A stretch of DNA of 27,028 nucleotides from IMG/VR virus record IMGVR_UViG_3300027467_000344, positions 1 through 27,028 of that record; one strand, given 5' to 3'. This DNA comes from a virus. This document shows, piece after piece, positions 1 through 7,720 of this stretch (the stretch's first letter is position 1; each line of letters begins with the position of its first letter). The position numbers and the translations under genes are program-made. Below the pieces are notes generated by a model, which did not search any database, was not told the DNA's origin, and was given only the letters and a program-made list of their open reading frames with translations.

Positions 1-1
1 G

Positions 2-1360
2 GCCCCGGTGGTCGCCTATATCGTCGAGGGAGCGGCGGTGGCGGCGGTGGCGGCTACGGCTGGCCTTGCCAAGACCGCCGTGCTGGGCGGCGCATCGGCG
101 GCGGCGGCGTCGGGCGATGGCTCGCTCCAGTTCCTGATCCCGATTGAGGGCGCTGCGGTCGCGCAGGCAACGGCGACGGCTGACCTCGCCAAGTCCGCGA
201 ATCTCACCGTCACCGGCGTCGGCGCTGTTGCCAACGCTGGGCAGGCCGACCTCGCCGTTACCAAGCTCATCGGGGTGGCGTCGCAGGCGCGTAGCGCTGC
301 AACGGCCTTCACCTCCGTCGCCTACGTCGTCGCAGGCACGAACAACGCAGACAGCAGCGGCGCAGCTGGGCTAGCGGTTACCAAGAACATCGGCACGGCG
401 GCGGCAGCTACCGCGACCGCCATAGTATCGCCAGCCGTTAGTAAGCCGCTCGGTGGCGCGTCATACGCAACGCAGACCGCTACAGGCGTCACCTCGGTCG
501 CCTACATCGTCGGGAGCAACTCGACGGCGCAGGCGGCGTCGCAGGCAGGACTTGGCGTCACCAAGAACATCGGCACCACGGTCGCCGCTACCTCGTCCTC
601 GACTGGCGCTCCGCTGGTCGACTTCGTGTTGGCGACCACGGCAAGCGCGTCGTCGAACGGCTACGGCCTGCTGTTCCTCAACGTCCCGCTCGGCGCGTTC
701 GGCGTCGGTCGGGCCGAGTCGACCGCCGGTGCCGATGTCACCAAGATCATCGGCGCGTCGGGCATCGCGTCGGTTAGCACCTCTGCTGCTGCACTCGGCC
801 TGACGGTCAACATGACTGCCAGCGCCACCGCCGGGGTCACCCCGGGCGCGTCGGCAGAGATGGCGCTGACCAAGAACATGGGCGCGGTATCGCAGGCCGA
901 CCCGGATGCATTGGGCGGCGTGGATGTGGTCAAGCCGCTCGACGGCCTTGGCGCAGCGAACGCCGACACCTACGCCGAAACGTCGGTGGCCTACGTCGTC
1001 GACGGCATCGCCTACGCGCAGGCCGACGGCAACGGCGGTATCACGCTCACGATACCGCTTGGTGCAGACACCGCGGTCTACAACTACGGCTTCGCATCGG
1101 TCGACACGACGCTCGCGCTCACGGTCAACCTTGAGGCGGCTGCTGTCGCGCAGATGACCGTCGCCAATGCGCGTCTCAAGAGGATAATTTTCGGAGAATT
1201 CAGCGCGACGGCCTCGGTTATGGACGCCGCTGCCCTGTCCGCGGTTGCCGATGTCGGCTATACCGTCTACGTGCAGGGCGTCGTGTACGCAGCCACGGTT
1301 GATGGCATCACGGTGCAAGCAGAGATCATGGACGCTTACGAACTGAAGAGGGCTGCGTAA
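2..1360 (+). CDS. Ala-rich repeat tail fibre-like protein (5' partial)
   Basis: The reading frame is open at the window edge, so the N-terminus is probably missing; the first possible start inside is a GTG at 8. The visible 450 residues are very rich in Ala, Gly, Val, Ser and Thr. They consist of degenerate units of roughly 18-25 residues alternating between a strand such as LAVTKNIG or SVAYIVG and an A-x-A-x-A run. Such alternation is typical of beta-solenoid or trimeric fibre shafts in phage tails. The last 60 residues lose the repeat and may form a terminal domain. The stop overlaps the next start (TAATG), so translation is coupled to the S74 tail fibre. This suggests a second fibre or a shaft subunit of the same adhesion apparatus. 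No catalytic motif is visible. The fibre role is inferred from composition and position. Confidence 0.7.
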   Translation, partial: APVVAYIVEGAAVAAVAATAGLAKTAVLGGASAAAASGDGSLQFLIPIEGAAVAQATATADLAKSANLTVTGVGAVANAGQADLAVTKLIGVASQARSAATAFTSVAYVVAGTNNADSSGAAGLAVTKNIGTAAAATATAIVSPAVSKPLGGASYATQTATGVTSVAYIVGSNSTAQAASQAGLGVTKNIGTTVAATSSSTGAPLVDFVLATTASASSNGYGLLFLNVPLGAFGVGRAESTAGADVTKIIGASGIASVSTSAAALGLTVNMTASATAGVTPGASAEMALTKNMGAVSQADPDALGGVDVVKPLDGLGAANADTYAETSVAYVVDGIAYAQADGNGGITLTIPLGADTAVYNYGFASVDTTLALTVNLEAAAVAQMTVANARLKRIIFGEFSATASVMDAAALSAVADVGYTVYVQGVVYAATVDGITVQAEIMDAYELKRAA

Positions 1361-4300
1361 TGGCAATCCTGTATAAAAACAACGCGGTGTCGGCGCTGGC
1401 GAGTAGCATCACCAACGTCGCCACGTCGATGTCCGTCACCGCCGGTCAGGGAGCGCTGTTCCCGACGATCTCCGGCTCGGACTACTTCTACGTCACGATC
1501 ATCTCGTTCAGCAATCCAAGCTCCTACGAGATCGTGAAGGTCACGGCGCGGTCGACAGACACGTTCACCATCGTTCGCGCACAGGACGGCACAACCGCCG
1601 CGGCGTGGTCTGCGAATGATCGCGTCGAGCTTCGCATTACCAACGCATTACTTTCGGACGCGCTCGGCGAGCGTGCGCTAGTCGGCGGCACCAACGCGAC
1701 TGGAACGTGGCCTATCGGCGTCACGGGAAACGCTGGCACAGCAACGACGCTCGCAACGGGCCGCACGATTGCCTTAACGGGAGACGTTACAGGCACCAGC
1801 GGCACGTTCAATGGTTCTGCGAACCTGTCGTTCGCCACGACGCTCGCCAACAGCGGAGTCACGGCTGGCACCTACACGAAGGTGACTGTCGACGCGAAAG
1901 GTCGCGTCACGACTGGCGCGTCACTTGCGTCCGGCGATCTGCCGACGTACACCGGCACCCTCACCTCGTCGCAAGTCACGACCGCTCTCGGCTACACGCC
2001 GTTGTCCAACGCCACGAGCTACCTGCCGCTCACCGGCGGCACGCTGTCCGGTGCTTTATACGGCAACGTCTTGTATGACAACAGCTATCGCGCCATGTCC
2101 GCTGTTGCGATGGATATGCCGCGCAACATCGGAGCGTCCACCAATCTCAGCACAGACCTTGAGGCGGGTGGCGCGTACAGCAGCTACGGCTCTGCCAACA
2201 CAAGCTGGGACGCTCCATTTTCATACGGCGGTGTAATCGGGCTGGCGTTCGGTAGCGGGATTCGCGCCCAACTTGGGTTCGATATTCGGCACAACAACTC
2301 GGACTACGGAAACCTCTGGATTCGCACCAAGAACAATCTTGGGTATTCCACTTGGAGAACCGTATTGCACTCCGGCAACTACGGCAGCTACTCGCCGTCG
2401 TTGACGGGAAGCGGTGCCAGCGGAACGTGGGGCATTAGCGTTTCCGGTAACGCCGCAACGACGTCACAGCGCAATTTCAGCGGCGACATTTCTGCTACCG
2501 GTCAGGGGCGCTTCACCGGTTGGTACAACGGCAACGCGGCGACGGGACAGGCGGCAGAGATCGGAATGTCTGCTGGTCAGGGCTACATCTTCGTTTACAA
2601 CCGCGATACGTCGACTTACGGCACGCTGAATGTCGCGGCAAGCAGCGCAAACCTTCAGTTTTCGGGCAGCACGATCAACGCCACCTCGGGCGCGTTGCAG
2701 CAGGGCGGCAACCAAGTTCTCCACGCCGGTAACTACACGAGCTACTCGCCTTCCCTGACTGGCTCCGGTGCAAGTGGTACGTGGGGCATCTCCATCACGG
2801 GTAACGCCGCTACCGCGACGTCCGCTACCGACAGCACAAAACTGCCGTTAAGCGGCGGTCAACTCACGGGGCAGGTCGAGTTCCGTTCCGCGAACCAGCT
2901 GACGTTCAGCGATGGCGCGAACACGATGCGCGGGTTCATCAAGAGCCTCGCCAACACCGGCACCGGGGCTGCCGGACTTGTCATTGCGACGTCTGGCGGC
3001 GAGTCCATCGTCTTTAAGGACGGCAACGCCGACTCCGGTGACATCAACTTTGTCATTCGTGGCGATGGGGTACTCCTCCAAGGCGGCTCCAATACGCTGC
3101 TTCATGCTGGTAACTACAGCAGCTATGCACTCCCCATAAGTGGCGGGACGTTGACGGGCAACCTTTCGTTTTCCGCATCCAACCCGTCGATTACCTCCGG
3201 CGGCAGCTACATCACGATCCCGAATGGCGCGTACTTCAGCGGCGGGACGGTGTACGTCAGCAATCAGATGCAGATTCGTGGGGGACTTGCGAACGACGTC
3301 GCATCGGAACTCGTCTTTAACGGCGGCACCTCTGGCATAACCAGAGCGACCGGTGTTCTGCGTGTTGAAGGAAACGCCGTTCGCCAAGGGAATAACCTTG
3401 CTCGTCCAATCGTCAATTGGAGTGCCAGCGGCTCTTCAAGCGGCATGGTGATCTTCAAGTTGCCGGGAGGCTCTGGCAACTACGGCATGGTTCACATGGT
3501 GTTTGACATCTACGAGTACGACTCGCCGAGAGTGGCGACCGTAATCGTCGGCGGTCATAACTGGAGTGGCAATTGGTACAACACCGCGTGCAATGTCCTT
3601 GGCTACACCGACAAGCAAATCCGTCTTGGATTTAAGGACGGTCAGTACTGCGTAGTATTTGGTACGTCCGGATCATCGTGGTCGTACGGCACCATTGTGC
3701 TTCGCAAAATCCACAATGGTGGGTTCTATGACAACGTCATGGACTTGGGCGGCTCATACACCGCCGCGCAGACGACCACCGAGTCCTTTAGCGCAGTCAC
3801 CGGAGACCTGCGGGCAACAAGGTCACCGGCATCTCACGAAGTGTGGGGCATCCTTTACGGATACAACAGCGTTCGCTCCAACATCTTCTACGATACGGAC
3901 AACACCGGTTACTACTGCGACCCAGCCTCGTCATCCCGTCTCAGCACCATTTATTGCGGCGACGTTTACAACGACCTCGGCGGCTGGTTTCGCAACTACG
4001 GCGCGACAGGTATTTACAACCAGTCGTACGGAAATCACTTTTACTCGGATTCCGGTAACTACTGGAACGTCTCATTGGGCGGTAATTCAAACGGTGGCAT
4101 CCGGTTCCGCGATAACCACGCGGGGACGATTCGCGGCTATGTGTACGCCGATACCGGCAACAACATAGGCTTTCTGAACTCAAGCGGAAGCTGGCGTGCG
4201 CGAGTCGTTGGCGATGACTACTTCCTCGTCGAAGGGTCCTCTGTTCGTGCGCCGATCTTCTACGACAGCAACGACACTGGTTACTACGCAGACCCGAATA

Positions 4301-5445
4301 GCACCAGTGTCCTTAACTACCTGCTGACCCGCCGAGTTAAGTTTATTGGCGAGGGTGGCGACTCCGGTTTAGGCACCGAAGCGTATGCAATCTACCAAGA
4401 GGGCGGGTCGTGGAGTCATCCATACCCTGACCTTCGTATCGCGTTTCACACCGGCATCAAGCTCGGTGCCAACGCGAGCTACCAAGGCATCCGGTTCTAC
4501 ACCGACTACGACATGTCCTCGCAGGTCATGTCCGTCAACAACAGCAGCGATGCTCTTGGTGCTGCAAACGTATATGTGAACAACTCTCTGCAGGCTGGAA
4601 GCAGCCTGCGGGCACCAATCTTTTACGACAGCAACGACACGGGATATTACACGGACCCTGCAAGTACCTCACGCATGAACGTGGTTGATTCCAATCGCGT
4701 GACGTATCTGTCGAAGGGCTATGACGCCGTTTATGTTGGCGGTTCCGGGTTGTATCAAATTGGCTATCCAGACACGAACTGGTGGCACATCACGACCTCC
4801 GGAACGATGTCGTTGCTGCTGTCCTGTGGATGGGACTGGGACCGGCAGGTTGGGTTCCACTACACCCCAGCAGCGTCTGGTTCGAACGGCGGCACACTCC
4901 GTATCGGGCAGATGAGTAAGAACTCGTCCGGCTACAACCACACGTACACCTATATGCACATGAACGGTGCAGATAGGTTTTACTGGGACTGGAACGGCGT
5001 GTTCCAAGCATACGGGGATTGCCGCGCTCCGGTGTTCTACGACTATAACAACACTTCGTATTACGCCGACTTGTCCTCGACCGGAGACTCTATTCGTGCA
5101 GCAGGCAACATCACGGCCTACTACTCGGACGAGCGCCTCAAAACACACCTCGGGACAATTCCGAACGCTGTCGACAAGGTCAAGCAGCTGGAGGGCTTCT
5201 ACTACGAGGCCAACGCGACGGCACAACGACTCGGATACGAGCCGCGACGCGAAGTTGGCGTTTCGGCGCAGGCGGTGCAGCGCGTACTGCCGGAGATCGT
5301 CAAGCCCGCACCGGTAAGCGCGGAGTACCTCACCATCGACTATGAGCGGCTTGTTCCTCTGCTCATTGAGGCCATCAAGGAACAACAAACCCAGATCGAC
5401 GCCGCCGTGGCTGAGATCAAATCTCTGAAGGAGAAGATGCAATGA
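1360..5445 (+). CDS. Tail fibre protein with C-terminal S74 intramolecular chaperone
   Basis: This is a 1361-residue receptor-binding fibre. The N-terminal ~120 residues probably attach to the tail. The shaft is full of Gly/Ser/Thr repeats: L-H-[SA]-G-N-Y-x-S-Y blocks start near residues 336, 454 and 581, and FYD-x-N-[DN]-T-x-YY-x-D-P blocks near 840, 964, 1085 and 1223. The last ~106 residues are a peptidase S74 (endosialidase-type) chaperone. Its SDERLK motif carries the expected Ser-Lys dyad at S1256 and K1261, and a C-terminal coiled coil ends in KSLKEKMQ. In this family the chaperone helps the trimer fold and then cuts itself off, here expected just before S1256. Start ATG overlaps the upstream stop (TAATG), with GAGGG as RBS. 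The stop overlaps the next ATG (ATGA). No glycan-degrading motif was recognised, so binding rather than depolymerase activity is the safer reading. Confidence 0.9.
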   Translation: MAILYKNNAVSALASSITNVATSMSVTAGQGALFPTISGSDYFYVTIISFSNPSSYEIVKVTARSTDTFTIVRAQDGTTAAAWSANDRVELRITNALLSDALGERALVGGTNATGTWPIGVTGNAGTATTLATGRTIALTGDVTGTSGTFNGSANLSFATTLANSGVTAGTYTKVTVDAKGRVTTGASLASGDLPTYTGTLTSSQVTTALGYTPLSNATSYLPLTGGTLSGALYGNVLYDNSYRAMSAVAMDMPRNIGASTNLSTDLEAGGAYSSYGSANTSWDAPFSYGGVIGLAFGSGIRAQLGFDIRHNNSDYGNLWIRTKNNLGYSTWRTVLHSGNYGSYSPSLTGSGASGTWGISVSGNAATTSQRNFSGDISATGQGRFTGWYNGNAATGQAAEIGMSAGQGYIFVYNRDTSTYGTLNVAASSANLQFSGSTINATSGALQQGGNQVLHAGNYTSYSPSLTGSGASGTWGISITGNAATATSATDSTKLPLSGGQLTGQVEFRSANQLTFSDGANTMRGFIKSLANTGTGAAGLVIATSGGESIVFKDGNADSGDINFVIRGDGVLLQGGSNTLLHAGNYSSYALPISGGTLTGNLSFSASNPSITSGGSYITIPNGAYFSGGTVYVSNQMQIRGGLANDVASELVFNGGTSGITRATGVLRVEGNAVRQGNNLARPIVNWSASGSSSGMVIFKLPGGSGNYGMVHMVFDIYEYDSPRVATVIVGGHNWSGNWYNTACNVLGYTDKQIRLGFKDGQYCVVFGTSGSSWSYGTIVLRKIHNGGFYDNVMDLGGSYTAAQTTTESFSAVTGDLRATRSPASHEVWGILYGYNSVRSNIFYDTDNTGYYCDPASSSRLSTIYCGDVYNDLGGWFRNYGATGIYNQSYGNHFYSDSGNYWNVSLGGNSNGGIRFRDNHAGTIRGYVYADTGNNIGFLNSSGSWRARVVGDDYFLVEGSSVRAPIFYDSNDTGYYADPNSTSVLNYLLTRRVKFIGEGGDSGLGTEAYAIYQEGGSWSHPYPDLRIAFHTGIKLGANASYQGIRFYTDYDMSSQVMSVNNSSDALGAANVYVNNSLQAGSSLRAPIFYDSNDTGYYTDPASTSRMNVVDSNRVTYLSKGYDAVYVGGSGLYQIGYPDTNWWHITTSGTMSLLLSCGWDWDRQVGFHYTPAASGSNGGTLRIGQMSKNSSGYNHTYTYMHMNGADRFYWDWNGVFQAYGDCRAPVFYDYNNTSYYADLSSTGDSIRAAGNITAYYSDERLKTHLGTIPNAVDKVKQLEGFYYEANATAQRLGYEPRREVGVSAQAVQRVLPEIVKPAPVSAEYLTIDYERLVPLLIEAIKEQQTQIDAAVAEIKSLKEKMQ
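2365..3130 (+). repeat. Intragenic fibre repeat: L-H-[SA]-G-N-Y block, three copies
   Basis: Three copies of a block starting L-H-[SA]-G-N-Y-x-S-Y begin at 2365, 2719 and 3100. The first two continue with a near-identical stretch (S-P-S-L-T-G-S-G-A-S-G-T-W-G-I-S) followed by G-N-A-A-T; the third diverges after the tyrosine into a P-I-S-G-G-T-L-T-G stretch. Spacing is 354 and 381 bases. The units lie in the fibre shaft and probably arose by internal duplication. Confidence 0.75.
3877..5091 (+). repeat. Intragenic fibre repeat: FYD-x-N-[DN]-T-x-YY-x-D-P block, four copies
   Basis: Four copies begin at about 3877, 4249, 4612 and 5026 (residues 840, 964, 1085 and 1223). Copies 2 and 3 both start API-FYDSNDTGYY. 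Spacing is 372, 363 and 414 bases, so each copy heads a ~120-140 residue shaft or knob module. The last copy sits about 30 residues before the S74 cleavage site. This motif is common in S74-bearing fibres and likely marks domain joints that allow module swapping. Confidence 0.8.
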
Positions 5446-5828
5446 CAACAACCTATTCGTGGAAAGTGACGGGCATGAAGGTCCGTGACGAGGTGAACGA
5501 GGCGGGCGTGACCCTCTCAAAAGCAGTCTGCCAGACGTATTGGGAAAAGAAGGGAATCGACGAGAATGGAAACGAAGGATCGTTCATCGGAGCGACCCCG
5601 TTCACTGCCGCAAGCGTTCCTGCGGACCAGTTTGTTCCATTCGATCAGCTGACAGAGGCAGTCGTTCTGGAGTGGATCAAGGCCGTGGTTGTTGGGGACT
5701 ATGAAGCGCACGTTAACGGCAGGATTGCGAAGCAGATTGCTGACAAGGCAATCACTGAAGCGACGATGCCGTGGGCACCCCCACCGCCAGAGCCGGTGGC
5801 TCCGCAACCCCCCGCCCCCGCTGTCTAA
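5442..5828 (+). CDS. Small conserved phage protein downstream of the tail fibre
   Basis: A 128-residue protein whose ATG overlaps the tail fibre stop (ATGA). It has a compact N-terminal domain with S-W-K-V-T-G, a central QTYWEKKG ... GATPFTA segment and an F-x-x-L-T-E-x-x-V-L-x-W-I helix near residue 75. The tail is Pro-rich (P-P-P-P-E-P-V-A-P). Proteins with the TYW...GATPF pattern recur next to tail fibre and structural genes in many phages, but I know of no proven role. The coupling suggests a fibre-assembly or virion accessory protein. The downstream gene has the same plan: a small beta-rich domain, an F-x-x-L-T-E-A helix and a Pro-rich tail. The two may be ancient paralogues. Confidence 0.75.
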   Translation: MTTTYSWKVTGMKVRDEVNEAGVTLSKAVCQTYWEKKGIDENGNEGSFIGATPFTAASVPADQFVPFDQLTEAVVLEWIKAVVVGDYEAHVNGRIAKQIADKAITEATMPWAPPPPEPVAPQPPAPAV

Positions 5829-5841
5829 CAGGAGAATTGCA

Positions 5842-6210
5842 ATGCCTATTGTGTACTCAACAACGATCAACGGTGTTCGCGTCAAGACCGAGAGCGGTAT
5901 GACCGACGTCGTCAAGGAAGTCGATATCAGCCTCACCGGCGTCGACGGAACCTGCGAGTTCACGCTGCCGGTCACCGTCAAGATGCCTGCCGCGGACCCG
6001 GAGTCATTCACCGCGTTCGGCGATCTGACCGAGGCGCAGATCGTCTCGTGGGTCGAGGCGCAGGATGACGTTCTGCAGCCGCGCAAGGCGCACATCGCCA
6101 TCGTGCTTGAGCGCGAGGTCGAGAAGGCTGCCGCGCAGAGCAAGCCGCTGCCGTGGGAACCGGCCCCCGTGCCGCCAGCCCCATCGCCGCTCGCCAACCC
6201 CGAAGAGTAA
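5842..6210 (+). CDS. Small accessory protein, possible paralogue of the preceding gene
   Basis: A 122-residue protein preceded by AGGAG (5830-5834) seven bases before the ATG. An N-terminal beta-type segment (S-T-T-I-N-G-V-R-V-K) is followed by a segment reading F-T-A-F-G-D-L-T-E-A-Q-I-V-S-W-V. This parallels F-V-P-F-D-Q-L-T-E-A-V-V-L-E-W-I in the upstream product. Both proteins end with an L-P-W-x-P or M-P-W-A-P motif and a Pro-rich tail, which supports duplication and divergence. Function is unknown. Position suggests a role around the tail fibre, either virion accessory or assembly. Confidence 0.75.
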   Translation: MPIVYSTTINGVRVKTESGMTDVVKEVDISLTGVDGTCEFTLPVTVKMPAADPESFTAFGDLTEAQIVSWVEAQDDVLQPRKAHIAIVLEREVEKAAAQSKPLPWEPAPVPPAPSPLANPEE

Positions 6211-6224
6211 GCAAGGGCTAAAAA

Positions 6225-6854
6225 ATGCCGCTCGTATCATCCGGCGAGATCAGTATCGGCGGGTCGACCACCGACCGCTCTATTAACAGAGAGCTTGGTC
6301 GGTCGGCTACGGCTACGTCGAGCCTCGGCGAGACGGCGCTGCGGAACCTTGCGGGCGTCTCAAGCGGCGCGATCAGCCTCTCAAACTTTTATGGCAAATC
6401 AAGCCTTGCCGCGACGCTTAACGACTATCCCGGTGGTTCTTCTGCGATTTCGTTGAACGACTACTACTTCAACAACTACGCTTACTACGCGGAATCGTTC
6501 GTCAAGATTGTCCTGAACAGCAACGGCACCGCACAGTACGCATACGGAAACACCTCGACCGCGCAAACAAACTATGCGTCGTTTACATGGAAGACCGGTG
6601 GCGGATCGGCTGGTGACTACTATGCTCGCGTTACAAACCTTTACGGATCGTTCTGGTCCGCACCAGCTAGCGACGCGCTCCACGCGCTGTCAACAACGCG
6701 TGAATGGATGGTTCTGGCATACGTGAATGGAAACCCGGCAAGCGGCTATGCATACGCACAAGGAACTCTTCAGATCTGCAAGAGCGATGGAACGGTATTA
6801 GCGTCACGGTCATTTGATATGTACGCCGAAGTGTCAACTGGTAACCCGCTGTAA
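6225..6854 (+). CDS. Phage structural-type protein with repeated I-S-L-x-[ND] motifs
   Basis: A 209-residue product with AAGGG upstream of the ATG. The N-terminus carries the pattern S-G-E-I-S-I-G ... I-N-R-E-L-G ... S-L-G-E-T-A-L-R-N-L-A-G-V-S-S-G-A-I-S-L-S-N-F-Y-G-K-S. This short module is found at the head of many phage virion proteins. A second I-S-L-N-D-Y-Y follows near residue 76. The rest is rich in Tyr, Ser, Asn and Gly with beta-strand character, fitting a receptor-binding or tail-tip decoration protein. No enzyme motif is seen. The structural role is inferred from this N-terminal module and from the fibre cluster around it. Confidence 0.7.
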   Translation: MPLVSSGEISIGGSTTDRSINRELGRSATATSSLGETALRNLAGVSSGAISLSNFYGKSSLAATLNDYPGGSSAISLNDYYFNNYAYYAESFVKIVLNSNGTAQYAYGNTSTAQTNYASFTWKTGGGSAGDYYARVTNLYGSFWSAPASDALHALSTTREWMVLAYVNGNPASGYAYAQGTLQICKSDGTVLASRSFDMYAEVSTGNPL

Positions 6855-6886
6855 CATCTCCCCAACTCCACCACGAGGAAAGCACG

Positions 6887-7078
6887 ATGGACGAAATGCT
6901 CAAGATCGAAGTGAACCCGAACGACGCCAACATCATCCTTGGCGGGCTGCTGGAACTTCCCGGTAAGGTCGCGCTCGACACCTATATGCGGGTGCGGCAG
7001 CAGCTGGAGATGCAGGTGTCCCAGCGGCAGCAGGAGGCCGCGCAGCCGCCGGTCATTGACCAGTCCAAGGCGAACTAA
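6887..7078 (+). CDS. Small helical protein of unknown function
   Basis: A 63-residue protein with a good ribosome site (GAGGAA) eight bases before the ATG. The sequence is N-P-N-D-A-N-I-I-L-G-G-L-L-E-L-P-G-K-V-A-L-D-T followed by a Gln-rich helix (RQQLEMQVSQRQQEAAQ). No signal peptide or membrane segment is seen. It is the last gene of the fibre block, before the structured spacer at 7079-7234. Short proteins with the N-x-I-L-x-x-L-x-x-x-P pattern are frequent in phage tail regions, but the function is unknown. Confidence 0.65.
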   Translation: MDEMLKIEVNPNDANIILGGLLELPGKVALDTYMRVRQQLEMQVSQRQQEAAQPPVIDQSKAN

Positions 7079-7085
7079 TCGCCCC

Positions 7086-7105
7086 GGTGTCACGCTGCTG
7101 ACACC
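7086..7105. promoter_or_regulatory. Dyad element 1 (operator-like or RNA hairpin)
   Basis: A perfect inverted repeat: GGTGTCA, six bases (CGCTGC), then TGACACC. It lies just after the end of the fibre block. Bases 7089-7105 match 19152-19168 at 16 of 17 positions. It belongs to a family of five dyads with six-base centres. There is no U tract after it, so it is not a simple terminator. Confidence 0.55.
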
Positions 7106-7118
7106 GCCCTACTTCGCC

Positions 7119-7158
7119 GACGCTTCGCGGGACAGTTTTTTGCTGTCCTGCAGGCGTC
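7119..7158. terminator. Stem-loop with a T6 loop, possible terminator or processing site
   Basis: The inner stem CGGGACAG / CTGTCCTG (8 pairs including one G-T) encloses TTTTTTG. An outer stem GACGC / GCGTC is separated from it by small bulges. The T tract is in the loop rather than after the stem, which is unusual for an intrinsic terminator. A weakly T-rich stretch follows. It lies between the fibre block and the lysis block. Confidence 0.4.
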
Positions 7159-7174
7159 TGCGTCGCTTTGTCTC

Positions 7175-7202
7175 TTGTAGCGTCTGATTTGCCGCTTATC
7201 AT
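7175..7202 (+). promoter_or_regulatory. Candidate sigma70-type promoter for the lysis block
   Basis: TTGTAG, 16 bases, then TATCAT (5 of 6 matches to the -10 consensus), placed 33 bases before the holin ATG. The prediction is from sequence only; the -35 match is 4 of 6. Confidence 0.35.
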
Positions 7203-7234
7203 TGGGATGTGACCCGCCCCTCGGAGCCGCACCC

Positions 7235-7720
7235 ATGATGACATTGCTGTCAACGCTGACGTCCTTTTTAGCCGGTGGCCTCCCAAAGCTCCTGCAGCTA
7301 TTTCAGGACCGGCAGGACAAGAAGCACGAACTGGCGCTGATGGCGGCGCAGAAAGAGAAGGAACTCGCTCTGCTGGAGCGCGGCTATCTGGCGCAGGCCA
7401 AGGTCGAGGAGATCAAGCTAGAGCAGGTCGCGCTGACGACGGCATCCGAAGAGCGGCAGTCGCTCTACCAGCACGACGCCGAGATCGGCAAAGGCGCGTC
7501 GCAGTGGGTGGTCAACCTGCGAGCCTCGGTGCGTCCGGTCATCACCTACGGAATGTTCTGCCTGCTGCTGTTCGTCGATATCGCGGGCTTCATCTACGCG
7601 TGGAACACGGCTGTCCCGTTCGAAAAGACGCTGGAGTACCTGTGGAACGAGGACACCCAGATCATCTGGGCGTCCGTCATCGCGTTCTGGTTTGGGTCGC
7701 AGGCGTTCAGCAAGAAATGA
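7235..7720 (+). CDS. Holin, three-TM / gene-transfer-agent type
   Basis: A 161-residue product that should permeabilise the inner membrane to release the endolysin encoded next to it. An amphipathic N-terminal segment (about 4-23) is followed by a highly charged helical region (24-85) rich in K, E and Q. Two clear hydrophobic segments follow at about 101-122 (V-I-T-Y-G-M-F-C-L-L-L-F-V-D-I) and 142-156 (I-I-W-A-S-V-I-A-F-W-F-G). The ending F-W-F-G-S-Q-A-F is typical of the holin family known as 3TM for gene transfer agent release. The start is the first of two adjacent ATGs, with GGAG eight bases upstream. The stop overlaps the lysozyme start (ATGA), the usual holin-endolysin order. Confidence 0.85.
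   Translation: MMTLLSTLTSFLAGGLPKLLQLFQDRQDKKHELALMAAQKEKELALLERGYLAQAKVEEIKLEQVALTTASEERQSLYQHDAEIGKGASQWVVNLRASVRPVITYGMFCLLLFVDIAGFIYAWNTAVPFEKTLEYLWNEDTQIIWASVIAFWFGSQAFSKK

Noticed and set aside
461-1366. A 301-codon minus-strand frame opposite the Ala-rich fibre gene
   Set aside because: Arg/Asp/Val-rich composition of an antisense shadow; the plus frame has clear repeats and coupling to the next gene.
7086-7105. Dyad 1 as an intrinsic terminator
   Set aside because: The stem is perfect but is followed by GCCCTACTTCG without a T tract, and the same sequence occurs before the protease gene, which favours a regulatory site.
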